From positions 5,146,001-5,210,000 of the forward strand of contig NC_035791.1 in the NCBI RefSeq assembly GCF_001653235.2: a stretch of DNA of 64,000 bases, read 5' to 3'. The notes beneath the pieces were generated by a model that was not told the origin of the DNA, did not search any database, and was given only the letters and a program-made list of their open reading frames with translations. This stretch comes from Pochonia chlamydosporia 170. Lineage: Eukaryota; Ascomycota; Sordariomycetes; Hypocreales; Clavicipitaceae. Positions 42,769 through 54,341 of this stretch are shown here, piece after piece (the first letter of the stretch is position 1; each line of letters opens with the position of its first letter). Made by a program: the position numbers and the translations under genes.

Positions 42769-45102
42769 TGTGACTTCTGCTCCCTTTTTGGCAATCCAAC
42801 TGTCCCTAGTTCTCCCCCTATCTGGCCGTTCGAGGTAGCTGCAGGCTCAGCTCAGCCTTTGCCACAGTTGTCGCACAAGGCGGCAGTCGCAGGGTCGAGC
42901 AATAGAGGGATCGGATCGGCAGGCGACACAAACAATAATGCCGCTTGTGCACTGCGAGCAGTCGAATCAGGAATGGCGAACTCCCGTCGTGGGCACAAAC
43001 CCAACCACGACACGTCGTTTGAGTGTCGTCTCGCGAACGAAGCCACAAACCTCCAACGAAGAAGGAAAGCGACAAGGAAGAATAAAAAAAGAAAAACGAG
43101 TGAAATCGGCACCGAGTACCGCAATCTAAGCTTAACAGCGAAGAATCTCCAGCTGCGCCAGGTTACGCGAGCCGAGAAAGACAAAACGAGCGCGGATGCC
43201 AAGCAACCGGAATGTATTTAAGGTCGACTAGGCCAAGCTCCTCGGGCGGTAGTCTGAGGGACGAGCAGGTGGGTACTTGACGAGAGGAATTCGTCTCGTC
43301 TCCGCAGTCGTCTGGTAGTTTCCGATCGCAATGCAATGTATGGGGAAGTTGACACTGGTTAATTTGGCCGTCGAGTTCAACAAAACGATGGAGAGAGAGA
43401 AATGTCAACGTCAATGTCGACGAAGCCCACGTCGAAAGGGTGGGAACAGATAAGCAGATGGACACGGGAGAAACGGGGCCAAGCTATGGGCCGGCGCTAA
43501 GGGGCAATCGGAGTGAAGCCAGCAGCAATGAGCAGATAAAGCACAGGTCTGGTCAAAAATTGCTGATTAACGCGTGGAGATTATTCAGTCGAGCACGTTT
43601 GCTGCAGGATAGCGGATGCTAGGGGCCGGGATTGGCAGATGTCCATGTGGCGCGATTGGTGGCTGCTATGGCTGTTATGGCGGCTCTTTGGCTTTCCTAG
43701 GACTGACCAAGATCTGTTGCATTGCTCCATAGATTGAGGGGGTGCAAGGGAAACAAAATGAAGAACCGCTTGAACCTTGTTTGCGCTCTGTAAAATATCC
43801 CACCCAACCATGATGCAATCAAGAGACTCGTTATTCCCGACCCTTCTGCTCCGTACCTTCTCTTGCAACGTGCGTTCCTTCCCCTTCTTGACAATTCACC
43901 ATTCCATAGCCCATGTCTCGCCGCTAACAGCTATCACAAATGGCATCCTCTCCTTCCCAATTCGAAAACAGCAACCAGCCAGCTACCGTCCCGTGCCTTC
44001 CCATTGTCAAAGAGCGGGGCCTTTAATAAACATGCGTGCCAATCAGCTTGGTCTAGCTTGACGTTTGATCGTTGGGCCAAACTCGTTCGTGTAAGAACTT
44101 TAGAATGGGACCAAACAACTTTTACCCCTCAATTGGTCTGATCTTGAAGCGAGTTCGTATCTTAAAACAAGCACGATGTGTTTATATTATGCGCTTCGCT
44201 GCTACGTTGGCGTCAAGTTTGAAGCTGAGGGACCATCAATATACTTGTCACCTGCAATGACCATTTATCAGATTGCATGCACTACACGCCCTGCATTTTG
44301 CGGCCCAAGCGGGTAGATACGAGATGGAAAAGGGTTGCTTGGCGTGTCAAATCTGAGTCTATAATTAGCAATACTCTACCTCACACTCATGCGAAATAGG
44401 CTACCATCCGTGACATCCAAAGATTGTTAAATTTGTTGTTTCACGGATGTGAAATGATTACGCGTTGCTAAAGCAGGCAAACACTCGTAAGCCCGAGTTA
44501 ATGTGTGTCACTTGGTTGTCCACTGGCTACATGGCTCCGCATCAGTACTCAAATCAATACATCAAGGTCCGGGTTTGGCTGGCTGATTCCGGGCAGGGCA
44601 AAGTCGTAGTGTTAAAAGATATTATATTAATTACTTTCATGTCGTCTGCAAGGGTTCGCCTTGCGGGTATAGTGTTGTCGTCAAATAAAACCAATACGTG
44701 CCGTCATTCATCATCATGTCCCGGTGCTCGCAAACAATCCCATGCATTCCAAATCACGCATGCTCACCACAACATCGAGGGCAACGAAAGCAACAATCTC
44801 CAAGCTCGAAATCTAAACCAGTGCGGTCTTTCCCGTTTTGTGTCCGAATGCTAGACTCCTTAAAAAACAAATCCCATGCTTTTTTCTTTCCAAACGCATG
44901 CAATAAACAAAAACAAAATCATGATAGATGGAAGGGGCGGGCCAAGTAGGCAAACAAGATTGTGCTGAAGATGTAACTGCAAATCCGGTAATCTATCCAA
45001 AGCAACACCAAACAAGACAGGACAAAAAATGCAAATATTAGAGGGTGCCGAGTAGATGGGGCGATATTAATGTAGAAGTGTCGGTATTATTTGCGTCCGA
45101 TC
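42769..45102. other. 2.3-kb intergenic region upstream of EMP70
   Basis: Holds the EMP70 promoter and leader and the 3' UTR of the arrestin gene. 42830-43210 is GC-balanced, with an A-rich patch (43070-43100). 44100-45080 is AT-rich. Small frames occur on both strands but none has recognisable protein character. Confidence 0.5.
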
Positions 45103-46581
45103 TCACGCAACGCGAACTGTTCGTCTGCTGATTTCTTCGTACCCGGGAAGCATGCTGTTCGTATGCTCCATCAGCTCGGGGAATTGTATGGCACGAGCGT
45201 TAAGCTGGCCATCCGAAGCGGCTTGCTCATCCTCGGCCATGACACTTTCGAAGCTGGGCAGTTCACCGTCCTGGGGCTCATAAATCGTCTCAACACCAAT
45301 CTGCAGGGGAATCGCCAGCGACAGTGCGGTATTGGTAGGGCCAACCGACAGGTTGAGATGCAGAGTGTAGGTGCGAGAAATCAAGCATGAGTGGAACGAG
45401 GGCAAGAAAACCTTCTTCGACATGGGAATGCTGAACGGGACGTCCAAAGTGGCATTGTGACGAATCGGGCAGCTCTTGCTCTTCTTGGTCGCGTCATCAG
45501 AGCTGTCAGTCTCTGACTGGTCCTCATCAGCGTTTCCCAAGCTGGAGTATCCGGAGTCTCGACGTCCTGAAACATTGCGCATCTGCCACGCCAGCTTCTC
45601 CACTGTCTTGTTGTTGAAGACATTGTTGGACACCGTGTAGCTGAGGGATGGGTTGGCAGTATACGTGGCCCGGCTTCCCAGGTTAGGGAGAAGATCCGTA
45701 GGAGCTGCACCGAAAAAGGTGGACGTCACAATCTTGCCAGAGACAGAGTTGATCTTGGGAGGAGCAGTCTCGGTCGCAGTAGGAGCAAACTCGAGATTGA
45801 TTCGAGCAATCGAGCCGGATGCGCGATGTCCGTCCGCAGACAGCATCACCGCGCTGGGTTGATTGGCAGTGGCCGTGAGTTTCCCAGCTTTGGCAGAAAA
45901 GAGGTTCTTGCGGATCGTCTTGGTCTTGGACAAGTTGTAGCGCTCATCTCGAAAGGTAATGTCCAATGGCGCATCTTCAGGCAGAGCTGGCAGCACCTTC
46001 AGAATATGATAGCCTTCCATGATCTTGTTAGGTGCATCACCTCCTTCAGCCGCTCTGCGATAGGCTCTGGCCTTGATCGAATACTCGATTTGCGCCATCT
46101 CCGGAGCCTGATCATCACCTTCCCAGAAACCAACCGTGGGTGGCAAACGCAAGTGCTGGTCTCTCACCGCAGGTGAAGAGCAGTGGTGATTGCAAGCTCC
46201 AATAGTGAGATGATGAGGCACGACAAAGTTGAAGGGAATCGTGTATGTCTTGCCGGCTTCAAAGACGTGGCTGTCTGGAAGAGTAGATCTGTCGATGGGC
46301 ATGCGCAGCTTCATAAAGGGGCGGAATGAGTGTGAAGGGTATTGTTGAACAAAGTCCAGGCGAGTGGCAGCAATGCCAGAGAAGATGATGTCAAAGTCAT
46401 CAAACTGAGTATCCTTTTGAGTCTTGACAACGGCCTGGCCAGAAATAGTAGATCCAGAGGTGTAGACCTTGGAATTGAAGTGTCTGTCAATCTTGACTTG
46501 AATGTTGGGCTTCTGGCTCACAGGGTTCTTGTTAGTACGAACTCCTGCTAGAGCTGCACCAGCTCCCGTTCCCGCAACCAT
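45103..46581 (-). CDS. Arrestin-domain protein, probable ART-type ubiquitin-ligase adaptor
   Basis: 492 residues from the first ATG in frame, MVAGTGAGAALAG; the frame is open further upstream only to a TTG codon. An arrestin N-like fold covers about 25-200 (NIQVKIDRHFNSKVYTSGSTISGQAVV, DFDIIFSGIAATRLDFVQQYP, FEAGKTYTIPFNFVVPHHL). The C-half is arrestin-like, with SLSYTVSNNVFNNKTVEKL and TYTLHLNLSVGPTNTALSLAIPLQIGVETI. A Ser/Asp-rich loop lies at about 385-405. An LPGY sequence near residue 480 fits the LPxY motif recognised by WW domains of Rsp5/Nedd4-type ligases. Such proteins direct ubiquitination and endocytosis of plasma-membrane transporters. The target here is unknown. No intron seen. 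Confidence 0.85.
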   Translation of the reverse strand: MVAGTGAGAALAGVRTNKNPVSQKPNIQVKIDRHFNSKVYTSGSTISGQAVVKTQKDTQFDDFDIIFSGIAATRLDFVQQYPSHSFRPFMKLRMPIDRSTLPDSHVFEAGKTYTIPFNFVVPHHLTIGACNHHCSSPAVRDQHLRLPPTVGFWEGDDQAPEMAQIEYSIKARAYRRAAEGGDAPNKIMEGYHILKVLPALPEDAPLDITFRDERYNLSKTKTIRKNLFSAKAGKLTATANQPSAVMLSADGHRASGSIARINLEFAPTATETAPPKINSVSGKIVTSTFFGAAPTDLLPNLGSRATYTANPSLSYTVSNNVFNNKTVEKLAWQMRNVSGRRDSGYSSLGNADEDQSETDSSDDATKKSKSCPIRHNATLDVPFSIPMSKKVFLPSFHSCLISRTYTLHLNLSVGPTNTALSLAIPLQIGVETIYEPQDGELPSFESVMAEDEQAASDGQLNARAIQFPELMEHTNSMLPGYEEISRRTVRVA

Positions 46582-49500
46582 TGTGTGGCGAATTTGGACA
46601 AGTCTGGGGTTGATAAGGAAATCTTTTGATTTGAGTTCCGTTTTTTGTAGGGCTGTGTCTCCAAGTGAGAGGAGCAATACAACGGGTCGGCTCTGGACGT
46701 TTTTAAATGTCTTTGACACTTGAAAGCGTCTCCTCAACGGTGCCAAGAAGCGGAGTCGTGAATGGCACGCCCTATGACTTGTTGTTTATATAAGCCGTTT
46801 GGACTTTGTAAGCGACCAACTTGTGGTGTTTTCGCTGATTGGAGCCAACTAAAAGTAGTGTGATTCAAACAGGCGAGGATCAGCCAATAGTGACAAGCCA
46901 GCAATGGTGATGCCTTGTGACAATGATGGCTGTCTGGTTATGATGCAAGAGGAGGTTATAAATGTGGAAATTATTGGCCAGAAAATTATGGTGTGTGTCT
47001 GGCGGAATTAAGTTGGCTGATTTGAACAACCTGGTAGCGTATGTGTTTTAACTCCTGGTGGGAGTATAAGTCGTGAGTGGCGTAACAAAGGAAGCAGGAC
47101 CTTAAATCAAGAGAAATGGAAAACGTGAAACGTCAACGTGAACGGAGCAAACTGGCCGAACCGCTGCAGAGGCAAATTTGGGCAATGACGGCAAATGTAA
47201 AAGCAAAATATGCCTTGATTCGCCTCTGGCAGGGAGGTTGGAGGTTGGAGGGAGGGAGGGATAGAGTGATGGAAATCTGACGACACGAAAAAACATCGTG
47301 AAAGGAGCGGGATGGGAATCTTTTTTATCTCTTGTCACTTGGGACACGCCGTGGTCCATGGAGATGGAGCAGAGCAGAGCAGACACGAGGGCGTCTGTAT
47401 TAGAGTCTGGTCTTGTCGACCATTCTAGAGCTTTTGGCAAGCTCCAGTACAGACCCAAAGGTGCCTTTCCTTCCGTCGCCTTTACCCTCGCCTTTGCGGC
47501 GGCGGTGGAGGAAGGAGCGACCACGAGCCCAGCCATGGCCACGCAGGATCCATTACCAGTACTGGTACTTTACAAGCGCACGCCACTTTTGAGTCACCCT
47601 CCACCCTTCTGGCTCCGTTGGGCTCCTCCCACCATCTTTTCTTTTGATTGTGCAATCCTTGGTGCGGCTACAGCAGACAAGGAAGAGGACTTGTAGCAGG
47701 CTGCTGTTCACGGGGCGTGCCGCTTCAGTGCTATTCCTGTGCCAACTGGGTGTGAAGCGATGATGGAAAGTTCCATGCTGTGTGGTCCAACATAATACTT
47801 ACAATAGTAGTCATAATTTTGAAAATGAAGCGCGCTTGTCTCCATCAGCCAGATAACCCTAGCAAGCGTCGGTGCTGGAAAGGAGCTCTTTCCCTTGTGC
47901 CTGCCCTATTGCCGAAAACAGTTCCCATCACCAATATGCATCTGGCAACCACCAAATCTCATTGGTGGCAGTGCGTGGTTCCGATGCACTTTGGAAGGTC
48001 CCAAACACCATTGCCGTTTCAACATGCTTTGCGCCTTCCGCTTAGTGAAAGCATAAAGACAAAGTATGCTGGTCGATGCATAAATTCCCCTTGCTAAGTT
48101 CACACCAGATTGGATATTACAGATACGCATCAGAAGAAAATTCATACCATCACCAGGATCGACAATCTGTGATGTGCCATGATGGCTTGGGCTCTATTTT
48201 TTTTCCTCCGACACGGTTGTGCAGTGATCCTGGAGGATGCAACCCTCCTTGAGGCAGTGGCTGGTGGGAGATCAACGGAGATTCTGAGCCGCAACATGCA
48301 ACATGTGGAAGCTAAGAACCGGTTCCTGTGCACTGACCAGACCTGAAGCTGCAAGTGCGAGTGACCAGGGCCAAATCGGGAACTTGGCCAGCACCACTGA
48401 CAGCGCCTATTGCTGCACGTTGCACCAAACCAGACCAGACCGATGTCAGCTGCTTGACCAGAAGCATCTTGACTAGATGTGGGGAATTCGGAGCTCAATC
48501 TCCTCATAACAAAAACATTCTCTTTGCTCCCCATCATCATAGGGACAATTAGCCACTTTGAATCGCTACAGGTTGCATCATCATCTCGATATCCACCTCC
48601 ATCGCGATTTCAGCTGCTGATTTAACAAGTTTTAATGCCGGTTTGGTATCAGAGTCCTTGAAATAAGCTGCAATCTATGTGGCGCTCATGATTTCATCGC
48701 TCATCAACTCTGACTGAACTTGTCCACATTCTCCATTTCTTCCAATGGAGCCTCCCAGTGCATTTCGCACTATTCGGTGCCTGGCCAACATTGCACATTT
48801 CCAACCTGGCAACTGGTCTCGCTGGTCTGTTTAGTATGTCGCCATCCACGAGTGCGACTATCATCTGCATACTGTCAGCCCCATTTGACCAGGTTGGCAG
48901 CATCAACAGCATCATTCACACCGCAAAATCAGCAACACAACGGCGCTGCTCCGGTATCACTAATACCAATACCCGCCTACTGGCCTCGACCACGGTCTAC
49001 CGCGGTTGGGTTTCAATCCTCTCGCATACTTGACCGCGCTTCAACTCCACGACCTCCACTTCGCAGATATCATCCAACATCATGAGAATAGCCAAGGTGG
49101 CACGACCTGAACATCGTTCCCCCGTCCTGGACCCCTGTTTTGGGGTGCATGCCCGGCACCGCAGAAACCTTGCCAGCGGTCAAGTAAATGCTGCAAAGCA
49201 GTGGCTCCTCTCTTGAAAGAACATGCCCTTCTACCAAACCACGAAAAGAGGGCCAGTGGCCACGGGAACAATTGGAATATCTGGAAGCCTGTTATGGACT
49301 TTGGTCTGGACCTTAAGATGTGGGCTGGCAAGCCTCATCAAGTGGGTGCATTCGGCGAATGAATCGGAAAGAGGCCAGTAGCACACGCCCTCCCGAATAG
49401 GGCAATACGAATCAACAGGGGCAGTTTTTGACCACTGGTGGCCTGTCATGAAGCAGCCAAGATGGCAAGGGAACGGTGCCAAGGGCCACAAGCAGAGCAG

Positions 49501-52180
49501 CCAGCAAACCAAACAACACCAAAAAGTCGAAGCCGTCCTTGATCCAACAGAGGCCCGCTCCTCGGAGATCCCAGCTACTTTTGTACGCTGTTGCAGAGAC
49601 GACGGAATCTGGGGATCTGTGCTAACCTCTCACTTGTGAGCTTGTTTTTCAGAATGCGGGGATGAGCTCATTTGTCAGATTCTGAAACTCTCAACATCGC
49701 ATTAACTGTGACATTGACGTCTTTAATTGACTGATTTTGATTGATGAAGTATCACTCTTCACCTACGGCGTCACATTTTTCTAAACTTCTCCTAGGCATT
49801 TGCCCACAGACAAGGTTCGCAAATTCACCCGCCCAGTTGGCACCACACAAACTTACTGCGTGGCTACAACCCCCTTCTGTTCAGCTAAGCGGCCTAACTG
49901 TGCCTCAGGTTCACTGGTACAAAATGCCGCGTATTGCATCCGCATCGCGAACTGCAATGTGTAAAATTTTGCCGGTCACCAGATTCGGGTAAATTGGTGA
50001 CAGGAAGTCATATGTTAACTATGGAATGTGTCTGACAACAGCGCGCCTGGTCAGATTGCAGATTGATGCCGGCCGGTCATGTTCCGATATCGCTTTTTAG
50101 GCGATTGATGGGGGAAAACTCTGCCATCCACCCCTCATCAACTATCGTGAACCGCGATGTCCAGCCCATTCCAGGAAAGGAGCCTGACTATTTCATCAAT
50201 AATAATAAAGCTGACCATCCATGTCAGTACCGGTACTTCCTTTCGTAACCCTGGACTCAATTTTGCCCCTTTAGTGCCCGCGATGCATCTCGGCGGTCCG
50301 AAGTGTTGCAAATTGCGTGGATGGAAGGGTGTGTACGCACCCTCCCACCATTATCAAGCCAAGATGCGTTTTTTCATCGTGGCTGGCAAAATTAACTCAG
50401 TGCCTCAGCAGCCTCATAGTCATACGAAATATTTAGTCATCACAACGAACGGCAGGCCAATCCGTGTTTTCCGCCCGACCTGACGTGGCATTTGGATGGT
50501 TGTTTCCAGAAACACACTGGTAGCCGCCTCACTTCGAACAAGTGCTCAAGCTGGAAGGCTCAATCATCTGGTGGGACCTTGACGTATTTCTGTTGTGACA
50601 GACGGGCAGCCGTGATGGCCACGGTTGTGTGAGGCTACAGGCAAGAATGCGATGGTGGTCGCATCAACAAAAGATGTGATTTTGATCGAAAATGAGATCA
50701 AATGGGTTTCTTCATCACGCCCCTGCTGAATTGTCCCCATTGTTGATGCACAATGTGCCAGCAGATGGCCGCGTCTGGGTTAGCGCAGTATCCTTATTTG
50801 ATCCTTGACTCAAGCTCGCTCTGACCCGCGCCAGGTCAAGCTTCCAGACATCCGGTCTTCGTTTCCAGATGTTGCATGTTTCGGCATGAAACCCGCCGAC
50901 TGGCTGAGCGTCACGAAATGGCTGGTATGGCCGATGTTGGCGGCGAGCTTGTTCCCGTGGACCGGACGGAGGATTCATATGAACGGCGTTGCCGCAAGCC
51001 TCCCACCACAACTGAGTCTTGAGGGTGGTGGTTAATGCAGGTGTTCAATGTGTTACGAGGACCCTGAAAAATATTCGGGGCAATAGAAGCCGCCACACCA
51101 AAGGCGGTGTTCTATTCTTATTTCCGCATGGTCAAGTTCACAAGCACTCACACCTCACCGCGTTCGACATCCCCGGAGTCATTCCCGGACTGCAACCAGA
51201 CCAGGCCTGCCCATTCCGTTCAGTGTCAACGAAGCTCTGGTACATCGAGACACACACATGAGTGTACCTTCTCACGCCCTTTCACTGGCACTGCTGAGGT
51301 CGATCCCAGCCTTTTTGAGCCTTGAGTACCAAAGTTTGTTTGTTCGCCCTGTTATGACATGCCGTGAGGGCAGAAACATTAATAATGTTCGATTACGGCC
51401 ATCAGCTTCAGTGAGCATTTGCTGCTCTTGAGCCTTGATGCCTCTGTTTGTAAGCATGTGTCGAATTGAAAATTGTGCCTCCCACTCATAAGAGATCGAC
51501 ACAGCTGATGTGGAATCACCTCAAAGCGTCAGTGGCGCCCTTCCATTTCCACCACTGCCAAGGCAGTCCAAGTTTGCGAAACGGGGTTCCTACATGCAGC
51601 GTGCAGAAGCAATCATCTCTATGCAGAGCATCTATTATTGAGCTGAATAGCTATCGCGAATTCGCTGGAGGTATTAAAGCTGCGCACGCTATGCAAGTTG
51701 ATTCATGAATTTCGACTCATCTACAGGGTAGCTCGTTACACTTGCCCAACAAAAAATTGCTGAGGATCCATTCTAGGGCGTCATGATCACTGCGTGCTTG
51801 AATTTCATGCATCACTATTAAGTAGACAACATATGTACATCATACCACGCTGAGTTGGCATGAATCATTCGGCTACACCTGTATTCAAGGTAATGACATC
51901 TTGCACGGTTGAATTAAATGTCGAGGCTTTTTGGACACAGCTATATTGATGGTTCTACAAGCTATAAAGCCTTACGAGATTACGCAAGGCCGCGAGAACT
52001 CCGTCTAAATGCATGGCGATGTCTTCCCACCATCCCTTCTCTAGCGTCTCGCGCATGATTGCACCGGATTTTGAGGCAATTAACCGCCCTGATGCATTAT
52101 CTCATAGTTTCCGGATGAATCTGCTCGCCACAGGGATGGTCCGCCCAGCGAGGTGAATGTCAGCTATCAAATCGTACCAT
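46582..52180. other. 5.6-kb gene-poor region upstream of the arrestin gene
   Basis: The longest stretch without a supportable gene. Frames on both strands are short and overlap in several phases; none shows a recognisable domain or plausible spliced continuation. Base composition is close to that of the genic parts, so this is not an obviously AT-mutated (RIP-type) relic. The words GACCAGACC and TGACCAG cluster at about 48330-48470. Likely contents are the arrestin promoter and long leader, the ZIP gene's 3' UTR, and possibly non-coding transcripts. Confidence 0.45.
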
Positions 52181-53561
52181 TCAGTCATGCCACGAAATAT
52201 ACAGCATGATACCCGCACCGACCGCAACGGCAGAGAATTGAACCAGCGTCTTCCGAAGCTCCTGCATCTTGTTCGGGCCCGTCTCCAGCAGCTCGGGAAT
52301 CACGGCCACGGTTCCAACATAGAGGAATGTACCGGCGGTAAAAGGGAGCAGCATGTCACCCCACGTCTAATCACATTAGCTCCCGATCAAATGGTATGGA
52401 TGTCATCACTCAAACGTACCAGACTTGTTCCCCATAATCCAGCGTTGCGTGCCATAGAAGCTTCACCATCAGTATTACCGCCACCAAACTCCTGAATAGC
52501 GATACCAATGAGCGTGCCCATCAGTGCACCCAGTGCCGTAACGAATTGCGATGCCATGGCCGCCCGCTTGGAGAAGCCAGACTGAACGAGGAGCGCAAAG
52601 TCGCCCACTTCATGGGGAATTTCGTGGAAAAACACGGCCACGGTGGTGGTAGCGCCAATCGTTGGCGATGCGTAGAAACTGGCCGACATGGCGAGACCAT
52701 CGGTAATGTTGTGTGTGAAGTCGGCACTGCAAAAGTCAGCATTGGCACTCAACCAGACCAACTTTGCAACCAAACCAGGGAGCATTGCACTCACATCAAG
52801 TTGAGATAGCCACCAAGCTTAACACTCGGATTAATCTCCTTCTCCTCCTGCACAACCTCCTTCTTACCCTTCCCCTTCTTCCTGGACCTCACCTCACCAT
52901 TCCCAGTATCGGCACCAGTCGCAACGGCCTTCGCATCACCTCCATGCGCATGACCATGGGAATGATCATGCCCAGCACCACCCGTAGCAATCCTCAAACC
53001 CTTATCCATAGCCACAAACGTCATAAACCCAACCAAGATAGCCAGCCCGAGCACCAGATTCCGATTCGGCTCAACAAGCACAAACCTCGCTCTGTCAGCC
53101 TCATCCTCGCCCAAGAATATTTCCGGCAGCAAGTGGAACAGCGTGTCGCCCAGCAGCCCTCCCACCGCAAAGGCAACCATGACACTCAGCGACGAGGGAT
53201 CGATATTCGTCGGACACAAGGCCAGCAGAAAGTTGGGCGGGCCAGAAATATACAACGTCGCGAGGAGGGCGTTCACAGCGGGCGAACCAGGAAAGAGGAC
53301 CGCGAAAGCGCGTGTCGTGAAGGACGAGGGTGCCGCAGCGTGGTGCGCATGCTTAACTGCCGAGAGTTGCTGCACAATTGGGCATGTCTGCTCTGTTAGT
53401 ATTGGTTGGCAAATTCGTGTTGGTGTTGGACGTACTTGGAGCTGGGTGTCGAGGTCATCTAGGCTCATTGCCTGGAGGGCATGTTCGCCAGTGACGTTTT
53501 GAGGCGCGGCAAACACGCATGTTAGTAGGAGGACCAGCCATAGAGCTGCTAGACGCGTCAT
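52181..53561 (-). CDS. ZIP-family zinc transporter (YKE4/SLC39A7 type)
   Basis: Moves zinc out of the ER/Golgi lumen or into the cytosol. Exons 53561-53436, 53387-52795, 52726-52420 and 52366-52181 give 403 residues. An N-terminal signal peptide ([20 protein letters not shown]) fixes the start; an in-frame ATG 48 nt upstream would bury it. A histidine-rich loop, [11 protein letters not shown], lies near residues 180-191. The metal-path motifs of the family are [10 protein letters not shown] near 244 and [15 protein letters not shown] near 273. The second exon junction joins GYLNL to [11 protein letters not shown], as expected for the family. [22 protein letters not shown] is the early transmembrane signature. 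Members of this LIV-1/KE4 branch mostly act in the ER or Golgi; location here is inference. Confidence 0.93.
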
Positions 53562-54341
53562 TGTAGTGATTGATGGTGACGCGGATGAATGATGGTTGCA
53601 CGTGTACAAATGGTGTTGAGGAAATGCTGTCAGGAGTTAGCTATCTACGGGGATAAGCTGGAATGTGGCCAGCGAATCAGATGTGGTGGAGCTCCGATTG
53701 CGCCGACCGACGCGGCGGACAGCCTTGTCCGAGCCGAATTTCATCTAGTTGCGTGACGATGCATATAATTGTACATTGATGCTGAGTTGCAATTGACTGA
53801 AATTCATGCTCGAGATAAATCAAGATAAATGATAGGTCTGGGTGTGTGAGGTATGCCCATGGACCAACACGGCTTGCCTGCCCGGTATATGCAAACGTGT
53901 TCAAGTTGCATCGTGATTCCGCAGTTCATCTTATTAAATCCAAATACGTCATTACATCCCATACTACAAGATACACGGTCTGCACTTTTGGTCTAATTGC
54001 ATGATTGCCTTGGTTGCATCTCATACTACATGATACGCAACCTGTACCTACTCATATTATAAAAATAGTACAGTGCCAAGATACACAATCTGTAAGTTTG
54101 ATCTGATCAAATAATCACTTCGGTTACATCCCATGCTACAATATACAATCCGTGGCTTTTGACTATACTAAATAATTACACCTACTCATCCCGTGGTACA
54201 ACACATACAAAGTGCATGTCACGCAAGCCAGGGCAAAGCTCAACCAGTATAGAGATTAATATAAAATCCGTAATTCATACCCCTATTTTATCCATCCAGT
54301 TCATTATCACTGTTCATATACAAGTCTATACATTATATCCA
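53562..54341. other. Intergenic region ZIP / GH17
   Basis: 780 bp holding the ZIP promoter and the GH17 3' UTR. The right half is taken up by a degenerate short tandem repeat, listed separately. No gene is seen. Confidence 0.5.
53952..54217. repeat. Degenerate tandem repeat, unit about 55-62 bp
   Basis: The motif TTACATCCCATACTACAAGA and variants recurs at about 53952, 54014 and 54124. Weaker copies lie at about 54075 (only the AAGATACACAATCTGT part) and 54186 (ATCCCGTGGTACAACACATAC). Each is followed by a GATACACnnTCTGT-like block and by TCTAATTGCAT/TAAATAATTAC. The array is AT-rich and lies just downstream of the GH17 gene. Confidence 0.7.

Noticed and set aside
46582..46746. N-terminal extension of the arrestin protein to a TTG codon
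   Set aside because: Non-ATG start without support; the first in-frame ATG has a good context and precedes the conserved fold.
47102..47542. 146-codon minus-strand frame in the gene-poor region
   Set aside because: Composition and start give no protein-like pattern; overlapping frames of similar length exist on the other strand.
53562..53609. Upstream in-frame ATG for the ZIP transporter
   Set aside because: It would place 16 residues before a clear signal peptide; the ATG at 53561 begins the signal peptide directly.
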